From the NCBI GenBank assembly GCA_946481025.1, contig CAMLNA010000027.1, positions 1 through 39,210 of the forward strand: a DNA stretch of 39,210 nucleotides, written 5' to 3'. The notes under the pieces are model-generated. The model saw nothing but the letters and a program-made list of their open reading frames with translations, searched no databases and was not told the DNA's origin. Positions 23,770 to 31,014 of this stretch are shown here, one piece after another. The translations under genes were made by a program, and so were the position numbers. Each line of letters begins with the position of its first letter. The first letter of the stretch is position 1. This DNA comes from an uncultured Rivibacter sp. (GTDB lineage Bacteria; Pseudomonadota; Gammaproteobacteria; Burkholderiales; Burkholderiaceae).

Positions 23770-23988
23770 TCAGCTGTGGCGGCGCTTGAACAACGAGGCC
23801 GTGCGTGGGGCGCCGGCTGCCCGGTGGCTCAGCTCGTCGAAGCCGCAACCCGTGTCGGGCAGCAGGCTCATTTCCAGGCCGAAGGCGGTGCCCAGTGAAG
23901 CAGGATCATCGGCCACGAGCATCGGGCGCTGCGCCCATCCCAGGCGTTGCAGCCAATGGGACCAGACGGTAGACGGTGCGTGCTTCAT
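23770..23988 (-). CDS. Small protein of unknown function, 72 residues
   Basis: No family is recognised. A textbook GGAGG lies 5 bases before the ATG at 23988, so this start is firm and the gene is probably real. The protein begins MKHAPSTVWSHWLQRLGW, has a central acidic/hydrophobic part (MLVADDPASLGTAFGLEMSLLPDTGCGFDE) and a basic end (RTASLFKRRHS). No signal peptide or TM helix is evident. It lies on the same strand as the PhoD-like gene upstream and the TetR gene downstream. Confidence 0.65.
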   Translation of the reverse strand: MKHAPSTVWSHWLQRLGWAQRPMLVADDPASLGTAFGLEMSLLPDTGCGFDELSHRAAGAPRTASLFKRRHS

Positions 23989-24076
23989 GTCGACCTCCAA
24001 CAGCAGGTACGGGTAGCGATGTGTTACCCAGTGTGTACAGATGTCGGCGCGCCGAGGGCACAAATAAGAGGGCAAA

Positions 24077-24094
24077 CACCGCGCATCTGCGGTG
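24077..24094 (-). terminator. Weak hairpin after the PhoD-like gene
   Basis: CACCGC-GCATCT-GCGGTG forms a 6-bp stem with a 6-base loop, 11 bases past the PhoD stop, followed on the minus strand by TTTGCCC. It is a plausible but weak intrinsic terminator. Confidence 0.4.
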
Positions 24095-24105
24095 CCCGTG
24101 AAGTC

Positions 24106-25701
24106 TTACGCGGGCAGCGGCCCGGCGTGTCCGGACTCCACCACGAAACTGGCCTGCGTGTGCAGGCGTGCAGCCTGGACCACCGGGAACGTTGCAGCGC
24201 GGAACTCGCAATGCAGGCGGTCCGGCGTGACATCGATCAGCGCATAGCCGCGCTCGTCGCTGCGGGCATGCAGCAGGTCGGGGTTGGACCATCGCAGAGC
24301 CAGGTTCGCGGCCTCCGACAGGCCCCGGCTGGTGATCGAAGTCGTGACGAACTCGCTGGCCACCGCGGGGGAACGGTCGTCGTTGGGCACCACGCGCAGC
24401 GGCGCGGCCACGTGGCGATGCACGTCGCCGCCCAGGCAGGTCACGTTGTCCAGCCGCGCCTCGGCGAGCGAGCGCAACAGTTGCGTTCGCGCCTGCGGAT
24501 AGCCGTCCCAGCTGTCGGTGTAGATGGTGCGACCCATGGGCGTGTCGAGGCCGCTCGGGCTGATCTGCGAGCCCTGGCCGAGCAGCTTCCAGCGCCGACT
24601 GCTGCCGGTGAGCCCCTGCATGAGCCAGCGCTCCTGTTCTGCACCGAAGACCGAGCGGTCGATGTCCCCCAGTTGCAGGCACTGCTTCGACGCCAGGAGG
24701 CGTCCGCCGCTGCGCGAGTGGTCGTTGCAGGCCTGGTTGCTGCGGAACTGCCGGCCGTCAAGTGCCCAGAGGTCGACCAGCCGGCCGAAGCTGTATCGAT
24801 CATGCAGGCGCATGTGCTGGCCCCGGGGCAGCTGCAGCGGTGAAAACGGCAGATGCTCGAAATAGGCCTTGTAGGCCGCGATGCGCCGCTCGATGAACGC
24901 CGGCTGGTCGAGTCCGCTCACGTGGTCGCCGGCGTAGTCGTTGAGTACCTCGTGGTCGTCCCAGGTCAGGATCCACGGGTGCGCGGCATGCGCGGCGCGC
25001 AGGTCGGCGTCGAGCTTGTAGTGGGCGTGGCGGCGCCGGTAGTCGTCGAGCGACTGCGGCGGCGGACCCTCATGGCGACGCATGGCCAGCAGCGCCGGCA
25101 GGTTGTTCTCGTAGATGTAGTCGCCGACGAACAGCACGCAGTCGAGATCGCGCGCGGCGATTTCGCGATGCACCGCATAGTGGCCGTATTCGTAGTGCTG
25201 GCACGAGGCCAGCGCCACGCGCACGCGCGCCACTTCTGCATCGGTGGCCGGCGCCGTGCGGGTGCGCCCGATCGGGCTCACCGCGTCGCCGCTCATGAAG
25301 CGATAGAAGTACTCGCGCGCCGGCGAGAGCCCCGTCACGTCGACGTGCACGCTGTGGGCGTGCTCGGGCAGTGCGTCCACAGTGCCTTGGCGCACCGGCT
25401 TCGCGAAGGCCACGTCCTCCGCCACTTCCCAACGCACTGCGATGGGCGAGGGCGGCAGGCCGCCCAGAGCTTGCATCGGTGCGGGAGCCAGGCGCGTCCA
25501 GATCACCACGCTGGCCGGGCGCGGCTGCCCGCTCGCAACGCCGAGCTTGAACGGGTACTCATCGAACCCGACGGCGATGGTGCGACGCGTGTCGCCGCTC
25601 AGCCGCGGCGAGAACAGCGCGGCGAAGGCCAGCACTGCCGTGCCCGAGCCAAGGCGCAGCAGCAGGTGTCGGCGGGCGGCGACAACAGCATCGTGGGACA
25701 T
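24106..25701 (-). CDS. phoD: PhoD-type alkaline phosphatase/phosphodiesterase, Tat-exported
   Basis: This 531-residue protein has a twin-arginine-like signal (AARRHLLLRLGSGTAVLAFAALF). The PhoD N-terminal domain follows (FKLGVASGQPRPASVVIWTRLAP), then the metallophosphatase core. Key motifs are ASCQHYEYGHY, FVGDYIYE, WILTWDDHEVLNDY, WALDGRQFRSNQ, KLLGQG and TCLGGDVHRHVAAP. These match the Ca/Fe-dependent PhoD family, which cleaves phosphate mono- and diesters outside the cytoplasm. No Pho box is visible upstream. The gene is divergent from a small membrane-anchored protein gene, with a 12-bp palindrome (25740-25751) between them. Confidence 0.92.
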   Translation of the reverse strand: MSHDAVVAARRHLLLRLGSGTAVLAFAALFSPRLSGDTRRTIAVGFDEYPFKLGVASGQPRPASVVIWTRLAPAPMQALGGLPPSPIAVRWEVAEDVAFAKPVRQGTVDALPEHAHSVHVDVTGLSPAREYFYRFMSGDAVSPIGRTRTAPATDAEVARVRVALASCQHYEYGHYAVHREIAARDLDCVLFVGDYIYENNLPALLAMRRHEGPPPQSLDDYRRRHAHYKLDADLRAAHAAHPWILTWDDHEVLNDYAGDHVSGLDQPAFIERRIAAYKAYFEHLPFSPLQLPRGQHMRLHDRYSFGRLVDLWALDGRQFRSNQACNDHSRSGGRLLASKQCLQLGDIDRSVFGAEQERWLMQGLTGSSRRWKLLGQGSQISPSGLDTPMGRTIYTDSWDGYPQARTQLLRSLAEARLDNVTCLGGDVHRHVAAPLRVVPNDDRSPAVASEFVTTSITSRGLSEAANLALRWSNPDLLHARSDERGYALIDVTPDRLHCEFRAATFPVVQAARLHTQASFVVESGHAGPLPA

Positions 25702-25823
25702 CGGGCACGGATTCTGCCCACGCTCCGTGACGTCCGGACTGACTCAAGTCACCGAGTCCCCCAACAGGTGGATGGGATTGCGCAACATCGCACACTAAGC
25801 TCCCTCAGGGATAGGAAACGGCC

Positions 25824-26066
25824 ATGAGTCACTTGTCGCTGCAGATGCTCACGTGGGGAACGATCGCTGGTGCCGTGGCCAGTGCCGTGCTGCTTGCAGC
25901 AAGCGACGAGGGCGCGGGCGACTCCTTCAACTTCGACCTCGAGCCGCCCACGCTGGGCCAGCGGGCCGAGCAGCGCCTGCAGAACCTGCGCTCCGAGCTG
26001 GTACGCGAGCCGCCCCGCGCGGGGCGCACCCCGTCACAAGCCGCGTCGTCCGCCGCGAGCCGCTGA
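25824..26066 (+). CDS. Small predicted membrane-anchored protein of unknown function
   Basis: This 80-residue protein is not recognised. It has an N-terminal hydrophobic anchor (LSLQMLTWGTIAGAVASAVLLAAS) and a polar tail (DLEPPTLGQRAEQRLQNLRSEL) that is probably helical, ending in an Ala/Ser/Arg-rich stretch. AGGA lies well placed before the ATG. Its 3' end overlaps the convergent argP gene by 33 bases, which is unusual; one of the two C-termini may therefore be under constraint from the other. It is divergent from phoD. Confidence 0.6.
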   Translation: MSHLSLQMLTWGTIAGAVASAVLLAASDEGAGDSFNFDLEPPTLGQRAEQRLQNLRSELVREPPRAGRTPSQAASSAASR

Positions 26067-27044
26067 GGCCTTTCTTGCCGGGTGGGCGGGGCGTTCCGTC
26101 CCCAGCGCCGTGCGTGCGCCTTCGGCCAATGCCTGGCCGATGCGGTCGAGCAGGGCCGGGCGCATCCGGGCCGGTGCATGGCCCGCGGCTGCGTCCGGCA
26201 GCAGCTTCCATTGATGCCAGTACAACGCCACGTCGGCCGACGTGTCGTCGCGCAGTGCGAGCAACTCGCCGCGAGCCAGAGCTTCACGCACCTGCAGTTC
26301 AGGCACGACGCCCACGCCCCAGCCCATCGCGGCGGCACGCACGTAGGCCTCCGACGACGGCACGAAACGCTCGGTCAGCCGCGGGGAGCGCAGCTTGAAG
26401 GCACGCGAAACCCACTGCACCTGCATGTCGTCCTTCCGGTTGAATACCAGGAATGGCACCTGGGCGAAGTTGCCTTCATGCAGGCCCCGCTTCGCATCGC
26501 CGCCCAATTGCTGGCGCACGAAAGCAGGGCTCGCCACCGCGAGATAGCGCATCACCCCGAGCGGTGTGACGCTGCAGCCGCGCAACGCCCGGCTCACGGC
26601 CGTGACGCAGCCGAGCACGGCGCCCTGCCTCAGCCAGTCATGGGTGAAGTCCTGGTCGTCGACCACCAGTTCGAGCCCGAAACCCGCGCGGTGGCCTTCC
26701 TGCACCAGTGCGTCGAGTGCAGGCAGCACCCAGGTGGCCAGGCTGTCCGCGTTGACCGCCACGGCGACGCGCTCGTCGCCGCCCGAGGCGCCCAGCTCGC
26801 GCGAGACGTCGGCGCGCAGCGCATGCCATTGGCGCGCCAGCCGCAGCAGCACCTTGCCCGACTCGGTGAGCCGCAGGGGGCGCGAACGCACCACCAGCAG
26901 CTGGCCGACCTGGGCCTCCAGCGCGCGCAGGCGCTGCGACACGGCCGACTGCGTGATGGCCAGGCGCCCGGCCGCCCGCTCGAAGCTGCCGTCGTCGGCC
27001 AGTGCGGCCAGGCAGTCGAGGGCGGCGGGGTCGAGTGACTTCAT
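26034..27044 (-). CDS. argP: ArgP/LysG-type LysR regulator of basic amino-acid export
   Basis: This 336-residue regulator begins MKSLDPAALDCLAALADDGSFERAAGRLAITQSAVSQRLRALE, the typical ArgP (IciA) start. The effector domain follows, with VAVNADSLATWVLPAL as in ArgP/LysG. Known members sense lysine and arginine and activate the arginine/lysine exporter gene. Here it is divergent from argO, with 74 bases between the chosen starts, the standard arrangement. The C-terminal tail is longer and more basic than usual (HPARKASAARGGRRGL) and overlaps the convergent small gene by 33 bases. The ATG at 27044 matches the family start. Confidence 0.93.
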   Translation of the reverse strand: MKSLDPAALDCLAALADDGSFERAAGRLAITQSAVSQRLRALEAQVGQLLVVRSRPLRLTESGKVLLRLARQWHALRADVSRELGASGGDERVAVAVNADSLATWVLPALDALVQEGHRAGFGLELVVDDQDFTHDWLRQGAVLGCVTAVSRALRGCSVTPLGVMRYLAVASPAFVRQQLGGDAKRGLHEGNFAQVPFLVFNRKDDMQVQWVSRAFKLRSPRLTERFVPSSEAYVRAAAMGWGVGVVPELQVREALARGELLALRDDTSADVALYWHQWKLLPDAAAGHAPARMRPALLDRIGQALAEGARTALGTERPAHPARKASAARGGRRGL

Positions 27045-27071
27045 AAGCGGCACTAATGTAATCGGAGAAAT

Positions 27072-27087
27072 ATGAATGAACATTCAT
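27072..27087. promoter_or_regulatory. Perfect dyad in the argP-argO promoter region
   Basis: ATGAATG-AA-CATTCAT is a perfect 16-bp palindrome with 7-base arms, 28 bases before argP and 32 bases before argO. It overlaps the alternative argO ATG at 27086, which supports the later start at 27119. It is a good candidate for the ArgP binding site; direct evidence is not available. Confidence 0.5.
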
Positions 27088-27118
27088 GTTCGAGGCGGGC
27101 CTGCCGACAATCCGCGGC

Positions 27119-27769
27119 ATGTCTGTGCCCGCCTTTGCCGTCGACGTGCCTGCCGCAGGTGCTGCCTTGGGGCAGGGCTTCTTCATGGGCGCGGGGCTCA
27201 TCATGGCCATCGGGGCGCAGAACGCCCTCGTGCTGCGGCAAGGGTTGGCGCGTGCCCACGTCGGGCCGACCGTGCTCTTGTGCGTGCTGTCGGACTGGCT
27301 GCTCATCATGGCCGGTGTCTACGGCCTGGGCTCGCTGATCTCGGCGTCGCCCACCGCACTGGAATGGCTGCGCTGGGGCGGGGCGGTCTTCCTCGCCTGG
27401 TATGGCGTGGTCGCGCTCCGGCGCGCCGTTGCACCGGTTCACGGCAGCCTGCAGGCCGCAGGGGCGGTGTCGAGCTTGCGAGACACCTTGATGGCCGCCG
27501 CCGCGATGACCTACCTCAACCCGCACGTGTACCTCGACACCGTGGTGCTGCTGGGCAGCGTGGGCGCACAGCACCATGGCGATGCGCGCGCCGCGTTTGC
27601 CGCGGGCGCCGGACTGGCGTCGCTTGCCTGGTTCGCTGCGCTGGGCTACGGCGCTGCGGCGGCCGCGCCGTGGCTGCAGCGGCCGCAGGTGTGGCGCGCG
27701 ATCGACGCGATCGTGGCGGCCGTGATGTTTTTCGTGGCCTGGCAATTGCTCGCCAGGCCGTTGATGTGA
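27119..27769 (+). CDS. argO: LysE/ArgO-family arginine/lysine exporter
   Basis: This 216-residue inner-membrane protein has about six TM helices. Family landmarks are GFFMGAGLIMAIGAQNALVLRQGL at the N-terminus and MAAAAMTYLNPHVYLDTVVLLGSVG in the middle, the LNPxVYLDTxVLxG motif of ArgO/LysE. It exports arginine, lysine or toxic analogues when ArgP is activated. I chose the ATG at 27119; an in-frame ATG at 27086 lies inside the operator-like palindrome. It leads an apparent three-gene operon with dadA (25 bases downstream) and a flavodoxin-like gene. Confidence 0.93.
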   Translation: MSVPAFAVDVPAAGAALGQGFFMGAGLIMAIGAQNALVLRQGLARAHVGPTVLLCVLSDWLLIMAGVYGLGSLISASPTALEWLRWGGAVFLAWYGVVALRRAVAPVHGSLQAAGAVSSLRDTLMAAAAMTYLNPHVYLDTVVLLGSVGAQHHGDARAAFAAGAGLASLAWFAALGYGAAAAAPWLQRPQVWRAIDAIVAAVMFFVAWQLLARPLM

Positions 27770-27794
27770 GCACAACGCACCACAAGGAGCGGGC

Positions 27795-29108
27795 ATGAAA
27801 GTCGTCATCCTGGGGGCCGGCATCATCGGCGTTTCCACCGCCTGGTACCTGCTCGAAGAAGGGCACGAGGTCACGGTCGTCGACCGGCAGGCCGATGCGG
27901 CGCTGGAGACCAGCTTTGCCAACGGTGCGCAGATCTCGGTGAGCTTCTGCGAGCCGTGGGCCAACGCCGAGGCGCCGCTGAAGGTGCTGAAGTGGCTGAT
28001 GCGCGACGACTCGCCGCTGCTGTTCCGCCCGCGCCTCGATCCGGCGCAATGGCGCTGGGGGCTTTCCTTCCTGACGCAATGCACCGACGGTGCATTCGAG
28101 CGCAATGTCGAGCAGCTCGTTGCGCTGGGCCGCTACAGCCATGAGTCGCTCAAGTCGCTGGTCGAGGCCACGGGCATCGAATACCAACGGCTCGAGCGCG
28201 GCATCCTGCATTTCTTCAGCTCCCAGAAGGACTTCGACGCCGGCGCGGCCGGTGCCGAGCTCATGCGCACCCACGGCGTCGACCGGCGTGTGTTGAACCG
28301 CGACGAGGTGCTGCAGATCGAGCCGGCGCTGGCCGCCTGGGGGTCGCGCATCGCCGGCGGCACCTACACGCCGAGCGACGAGTCCGGCGATGCGCGGGTG
28401 TTCACCCAGGCGCTGGCCAGGCGCTGTGCCGCGCGCGGTGCGCGCTTCCTCTACCAGCATGACGTGGTTGCCATCGAAAAGGCGGGTGGCGAAGTGAGCC
28501 AGGTCACGGTGGCCGATCAGCCCAGCGGCAAGAAGACGGTGCTGAAGGCCGATGCGTATGTCGCAGCCCTCGGCTCGTACACCGCGCCGCTGCTGCGGCC
28601 GCTGGGCGTGTCGCTCAACATCTACCCGGCCAAGGGCTACTCGGCCACGCTGCGCCTCAAGCACCCCGAGCGCGCCAGCGTGGTCAGCATGATCGACGAT
28701 GCCCGCAAGATCGCCATCTCGCGGCTGGGCGAGTTCATCCGCATCGCCGGCACGGCCGAACTGGCCGGCTACGACACGTCGCTGGACAGCAGCACATCGC
28801 GGGTGCGCTGCGAGGCGCTGGTGCGCCGCTACGAAGAGCTGTTCCCCGGCGTGGCCGACACGGCCGACCCCAACTTCTGGACCGGGTTGCGACCCAGCAC
28901 GCCGACCAACATTCCGTACATCGGCCGCACGAAGCTCGGGCGGCTGTGGGTGAACGCGGGTCATGGCACGCTGGGCTGGACCCATGGCGCAGGCTCCGGG
29001 CGCGCGCTCGCAGAGCTCATCAGCGGCAAGCAACCGGCGCTGAACTTCGAGTTCTACGGCCACCTGCCGCAGCCGGTGGGTTCACGGCTGCGGCCCCACC
29101 TGGCCTGA
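27795..29108 (+). CDS. dadA: D-amino acid dehydrogenase, small subunit
   Basis: This 437-residue FAD-dependent enzyme oxidatively deaminates D-amino acids, mainly D-alanine, and passes electrons to the respiratory chain. The dinucleotide-binding motif VVILGAGIIGVSTAWYL is at the N-terminus. DadA-type signatures are ETSFANGAQISVSFCEPWANAEAP, PLLFRPRLDPAQWRWGLSFL, GGTYTPSDESGDARVF, and the C-terminal TGLRPSTPTNIPYIGRTKLG and GHGTLGWTHGAGSGRALAELI. AAGGAG lies before the ATG. DadA usually sits beside a racemase gene; here it follows argO instead. Arginine or lysine racemisation products could be the substrates, but this is inference. Confidence 0.95.
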   Translation: MKVVILGAGIIGVSTAWYLLEEGHEVTVVDRQADAALETSFANGAQISVSFCEPWANAEAPLKVLKWLMRDDSPLLFRPRLDPAQWRWGLSFLTQCTDGAFERNVEQLVALGRYSHESLKSLVEATGIEYQRLERGILHFFSSQKDFDAGAAGAELMRTHGVDRRVLNRDEVLQIEPALAAWGSRIAGGTYTPSDESGDARVFTQALARRCAARGARFLYQHDVVAIEKAGGEVSQVTVADQPSGKKTVLKADAYVAALGSYTAPLLRPLGVSLNIYPAKGYSATLRLKHPERASVVSMIDDARKIAISRLGEFIRIAGTAELAGYDTSLDSSTSRVRCEALVRRYEELFPGVADTADPNFWTGLRPSTPTNIPYIGRTKLGRLWVNAGHGTLGWTHGAGSGRALAELISGKQPALNFEFYGHLPQPVGSRLRPHLA

Positions 29109-29125
29109 GTTTTCATAATGGCGGC

Positions 29126-29695
29126 ATGACGACCAACCGCCACTTCCTCTTCCTGAACGCCGCCACGCGCGAGCCGGGCGTCACAGGCAACACCGAGACG
29201 CTGGCGAGCCGGGCTGCGGCCCGGCTGCCCGAAGACAGCACGCAAACCTGGCTGCGCCTGGCCGATTGGCCGCTGCCGCCCTTCGTGGACCTGCGCCATT
29301 CAGCCGGCGTGTACCCCATGCCCGAAGGCGCCGCGCGCACGCTGCTCGATGCCACGCTCGAAGCCACCGACCTCGTGCTGGTGTCGCCGGTGTACTGGTA
29401 CTCGGTGCCTGCGTCGCTGAAGCTCTATTTCGATCACTGGAGTGCCTGGATGCGGGTGCCCGGTGTCGACTTCAAGGCACGCATGGCGGGCAGGCGGCTT
29501 TGGGTGGTGGCGACGAGCGGTGACCGCGCCAAGGCGGAACCCATGCTCGAGAGCTATCGCCTGTGCGCAAGCTTCATGGCCATGCACTTTGCCGGGGCGC
29601 TGTGGGGCAAGGGCGGGCCGCCCGGCACGGTGAACGCGGACGCGCAGGCGCTCGCACAAGCCGAGCAGTTCTTCGTCGACGCGACGCATTGGTAA
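29126..29695 (+). CDS. NAD(P)H-dependent FMN reductase / flavodoxin-fold oxidoreductase
   Basis: This 189-residue protein has the flavodoxin-like fold of the NADPH-dependent FMN reductase group. It begins with FLFLNAATREPGVTGNTETLA, the phosphate-binding loop. VLVSPVYWYSVPASLKLYFDHWSAWM is the conserved FMN-binding segment found in most members, and LWVVATSGDRA follows. The substrate is unknown; quinones, azo compounds or free flavin are all possible. I chose the ATG at 29126, 17 bases after the dadA stop, as the fold begins here; the open frame upstream is not conserved. Confidence 0.85.
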   Translation: MTTNRHFLFLNAATREPGVTGNTETLASRAAARLPEDSTQTWLRLADWPLPPFVDLRHSAGVYPMPEGAARTLLDATLEATDLVLVSPVYWYSVPASLKLYFDHWSAWMRVPGVDFKARMAGRRLWVVATSGDRAKAEPMLESYRLCASFMAMHFAGALWGKGGPPGTVNADAQALAQAEQFFVDATHW

Positions 29696-29718
29696 GCAAA
29701 TGCAAACCAAGTGCCCAT

Positions 29719-29783
29719 GGACGGTCGTGAATGCCTGACGGACGGTCGATGGCAACGGGCTTCCCTCGTTCGAGGGATGGTCG
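29719..29783. repeat. Three GGAYGGTCG repeats plus a 16-bp palindrome
   Basis: GGACGGTCG occurs at 29719-29727 and again at 29740-29748, exactly 21 bases apart (two helical turns). GGATGGTCG, with one change, is at 29775-29783. Between the second and third copies lies the perfect dyad TCCCTCG-TT-CGAGGGA (29762-29777). The cluster sits in a non-coding gap just upstream of a possible -10 (TAAACT, 29802-29807). It may be a binding array for an activator. Confidence 0.45.
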
Positions 29784-29807
29784 CTGCAGCAGCACGACTC
29801 ATAAACT

Positions 29808-29960
29808 GGCCCCCGTTTGCTGTCACACGGGTCTGCTCAGATCGACGAAACGACAGGGCCCGAACGACACCCAAGATCGCAAGGCTCACAGGCTCCCAAC
29901 GACGTCCTTTTTTTGAGGACTTCCAGACGCCCACCCGATTCATTCGGGTGGGCTTTTTTT
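29808..29960 (+). ncRNA. Possible small RNA or long 3' UTR ending in a strong terminator
   Basis: The 272 bases between the flavodoxin-like gene and the convergent LysR gene contain no convincing reading frame. The stretch has stem-forming parts: CCCGT-N10-ACGGG (29812-29836), GTCC-T7-GAGGAC (about 29904-29919) and the terminator at 29929-29960. A weak -10 at 29802 would start a transcript of about 150 bases. The alternative is a long 3' untranslated region of the argO operon. I do not recognise a known RNA family. Confidence 0.35.
29929..29960 (+). terminator. Strong intrinsic terminator (plus strand)
   Basis: GCCCACCCGA-TTCAT-TCGGGTGGGC is a perfect 10-bp stem with a 5-base loop, followed by T7. 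It lacks a T-tract in the other direction, so it acts on plus-strand transcripts. It is about 230 bases past the flavodoxin-like gene stop and 7 bases before the end of the convergent LysR gene. Confidence 0.92.
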
Positions 29961-29967
29961 CGCCGGG

Positions 29968-30912
29968 TCAGGCCGGGAAGCCGTCGCGCAAGGCCTCGCG
30001 AAGGTAGTGCACGAAGGCTTGCACCGCCCGCGGCACCTGGGGCGAGTAGGGCCGCAGCGCATAGATGTGCCCACCAAACAGGCCCACCGGCCGCCAGCCC
30101 GGCAGCACGCTCACCAGCCGGCCTGCCTTGAGCGCCGCCTGCGCGCTGAAGTCGGGCAGGATCGCAAGGCCCAGTCCGTCCATCACCGCTTCGCGCAGCA
30201 CTTCCGAGTTGTTGGCGCCGAAGCAGCCGCGGATCGCGACGCTCACCGGCTCGGGCCGGTCACGGCTGATGCGCTCGGGCTCGAAGCGCCACACCGGCGA
30301 CTCCCCGGGGCGCAGGTAGTGCAGGCACTCGTGTGTTGCAAGGTCCGACGGGCGCTCCGGCGTGCCGCGCCGGCGCAGGTAGGCGCGGCTGGCCACCAGC
30401 ACGCTGCGCGTTTCACACAGTGCCCACGCCACATGTGTGTCGGGCGGCGTCGCGGTGTGGCGGATCGCGAGGTCGAAGCCCTCCTGTGCCAGCGGCACGA
30501 GGCGATCGCCCAGTTCCAGCTCGATGCGGATGTCGGCGTACTGGCGCAGGAAGGCGGCCAGCCGGGGCACCACCTGCTGCCGCCCGAGGGCCACCGGGGC
30601 GGTCACGCGCAACAGGCCGCGCGGTTCGCCGGCCATGTCCTTGACGCCGACGAAGCTGCGTTCGATCTGCTGGTACGCGTCGCGCGTCGCGTCCGCGAGC
30701 TGCTGGCCGGCCTCGGTGAGGCGCACGCTGCGCGTGGTGCGCCTCACCAGCGGCAGCCCTGCGGCGCGCTCGAGCTCGCTGATGCGCTGGCTCATCGCCG
30801 CCTTGCTGATGGCCAGGCGCTGGGCGGCGGCGGTGTAGCTGCCGCATTCGGCCAGCACGCCGAGCGCATGCAGGTGCGCCCAGAACGCATGGGTGCTTCG
30901 TGTGTCGATCAT
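29968..30912 (-). CDS. LysR-family transcriptional regulator (CrgA/AaeR-like group)
   Basis: This 314-residue regulator has the helix-turn-helix near residues 20-50 ([25 protein letters not shown]). The effector domain ([30 protein letters not shown] and [20 protein letters not shown]) is typical of the large CrgA/DmlR-like group of betaproteobacteria. It is divergent from mmsA, with a perfect dyad in the 102-base gap, so it probably controls mmsA and its own gene. The inducer is unknown. Confidence 0.92.
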   Translation of the reverse strand: MIDTRSTHAFWAHLHALGVLAECGSYTAAAQRLAISKAAMSQRISELERAAGLPLVRRTTRSVRLTEAGQQLADATRDAYQQIERSFVGVKDMAGEPRGLLRVTAPVALGRQQVVPRLAAFLRQYADIRIELELGDRLVPLAQEGFDLAIRHTATPPDTHVAWALCETRSVLVASRAYLRRRGTPERPSDLATHECLHYLRPGESPVWRFEPERISRDRPEPVSVAIRGCFGANNSEVLREAVMDGLGLAILPDFSAQAALKAGRLVSVLPGWRPVGLFGGHIYALRPYSPQVPRAVQAFVHYLREALRDGFPA

Positions 30913-30919
30913 GAGGTCG

Positions 30920-30941
30920 ATTGTTCAGCAACGCGAACAAT
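30920..30941. promoter_or_regulatory. LysR operator between the LysR gene and mmsA
   Basis: ATTGTTC-N8-GAACAAT is a perfect 22-bp dyad with 7-base arms, and it contains the T-N11-A core of LysR binding sites. It begins 8 bases upstream of the LysR start at 30912 and ends 73 bases before mmsA, a position suited to autoregulation and activation of mmsA. Confidence 0.7.
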
Positions 30942-31014
30942 AAGATCAAGCAGGCGCTCTGGCGGGGCGGCGGCACGGCGCCTAGACTCGTCGCATTCAT
31001 ACGAGGAGACCGCC

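Noticed and set aside
29696..29960. Known housekeeping RNA (6S, 4.5S or tRNA) in the gap after the flavodoxin-like gene
   Set aside because: I found no T-loop sequence, CCA end, SRP loop or the long central bubble of 6S RNA. Only an unassigned small RNA remains possible.
30007..31014. Upstream extension of the mmsA reading frame by 336 codons
   Set aside because: It runs antisense through the LysR gene and across the promoter gap. The ATG at 31015 has GAGGAG and starts the conserved protein.
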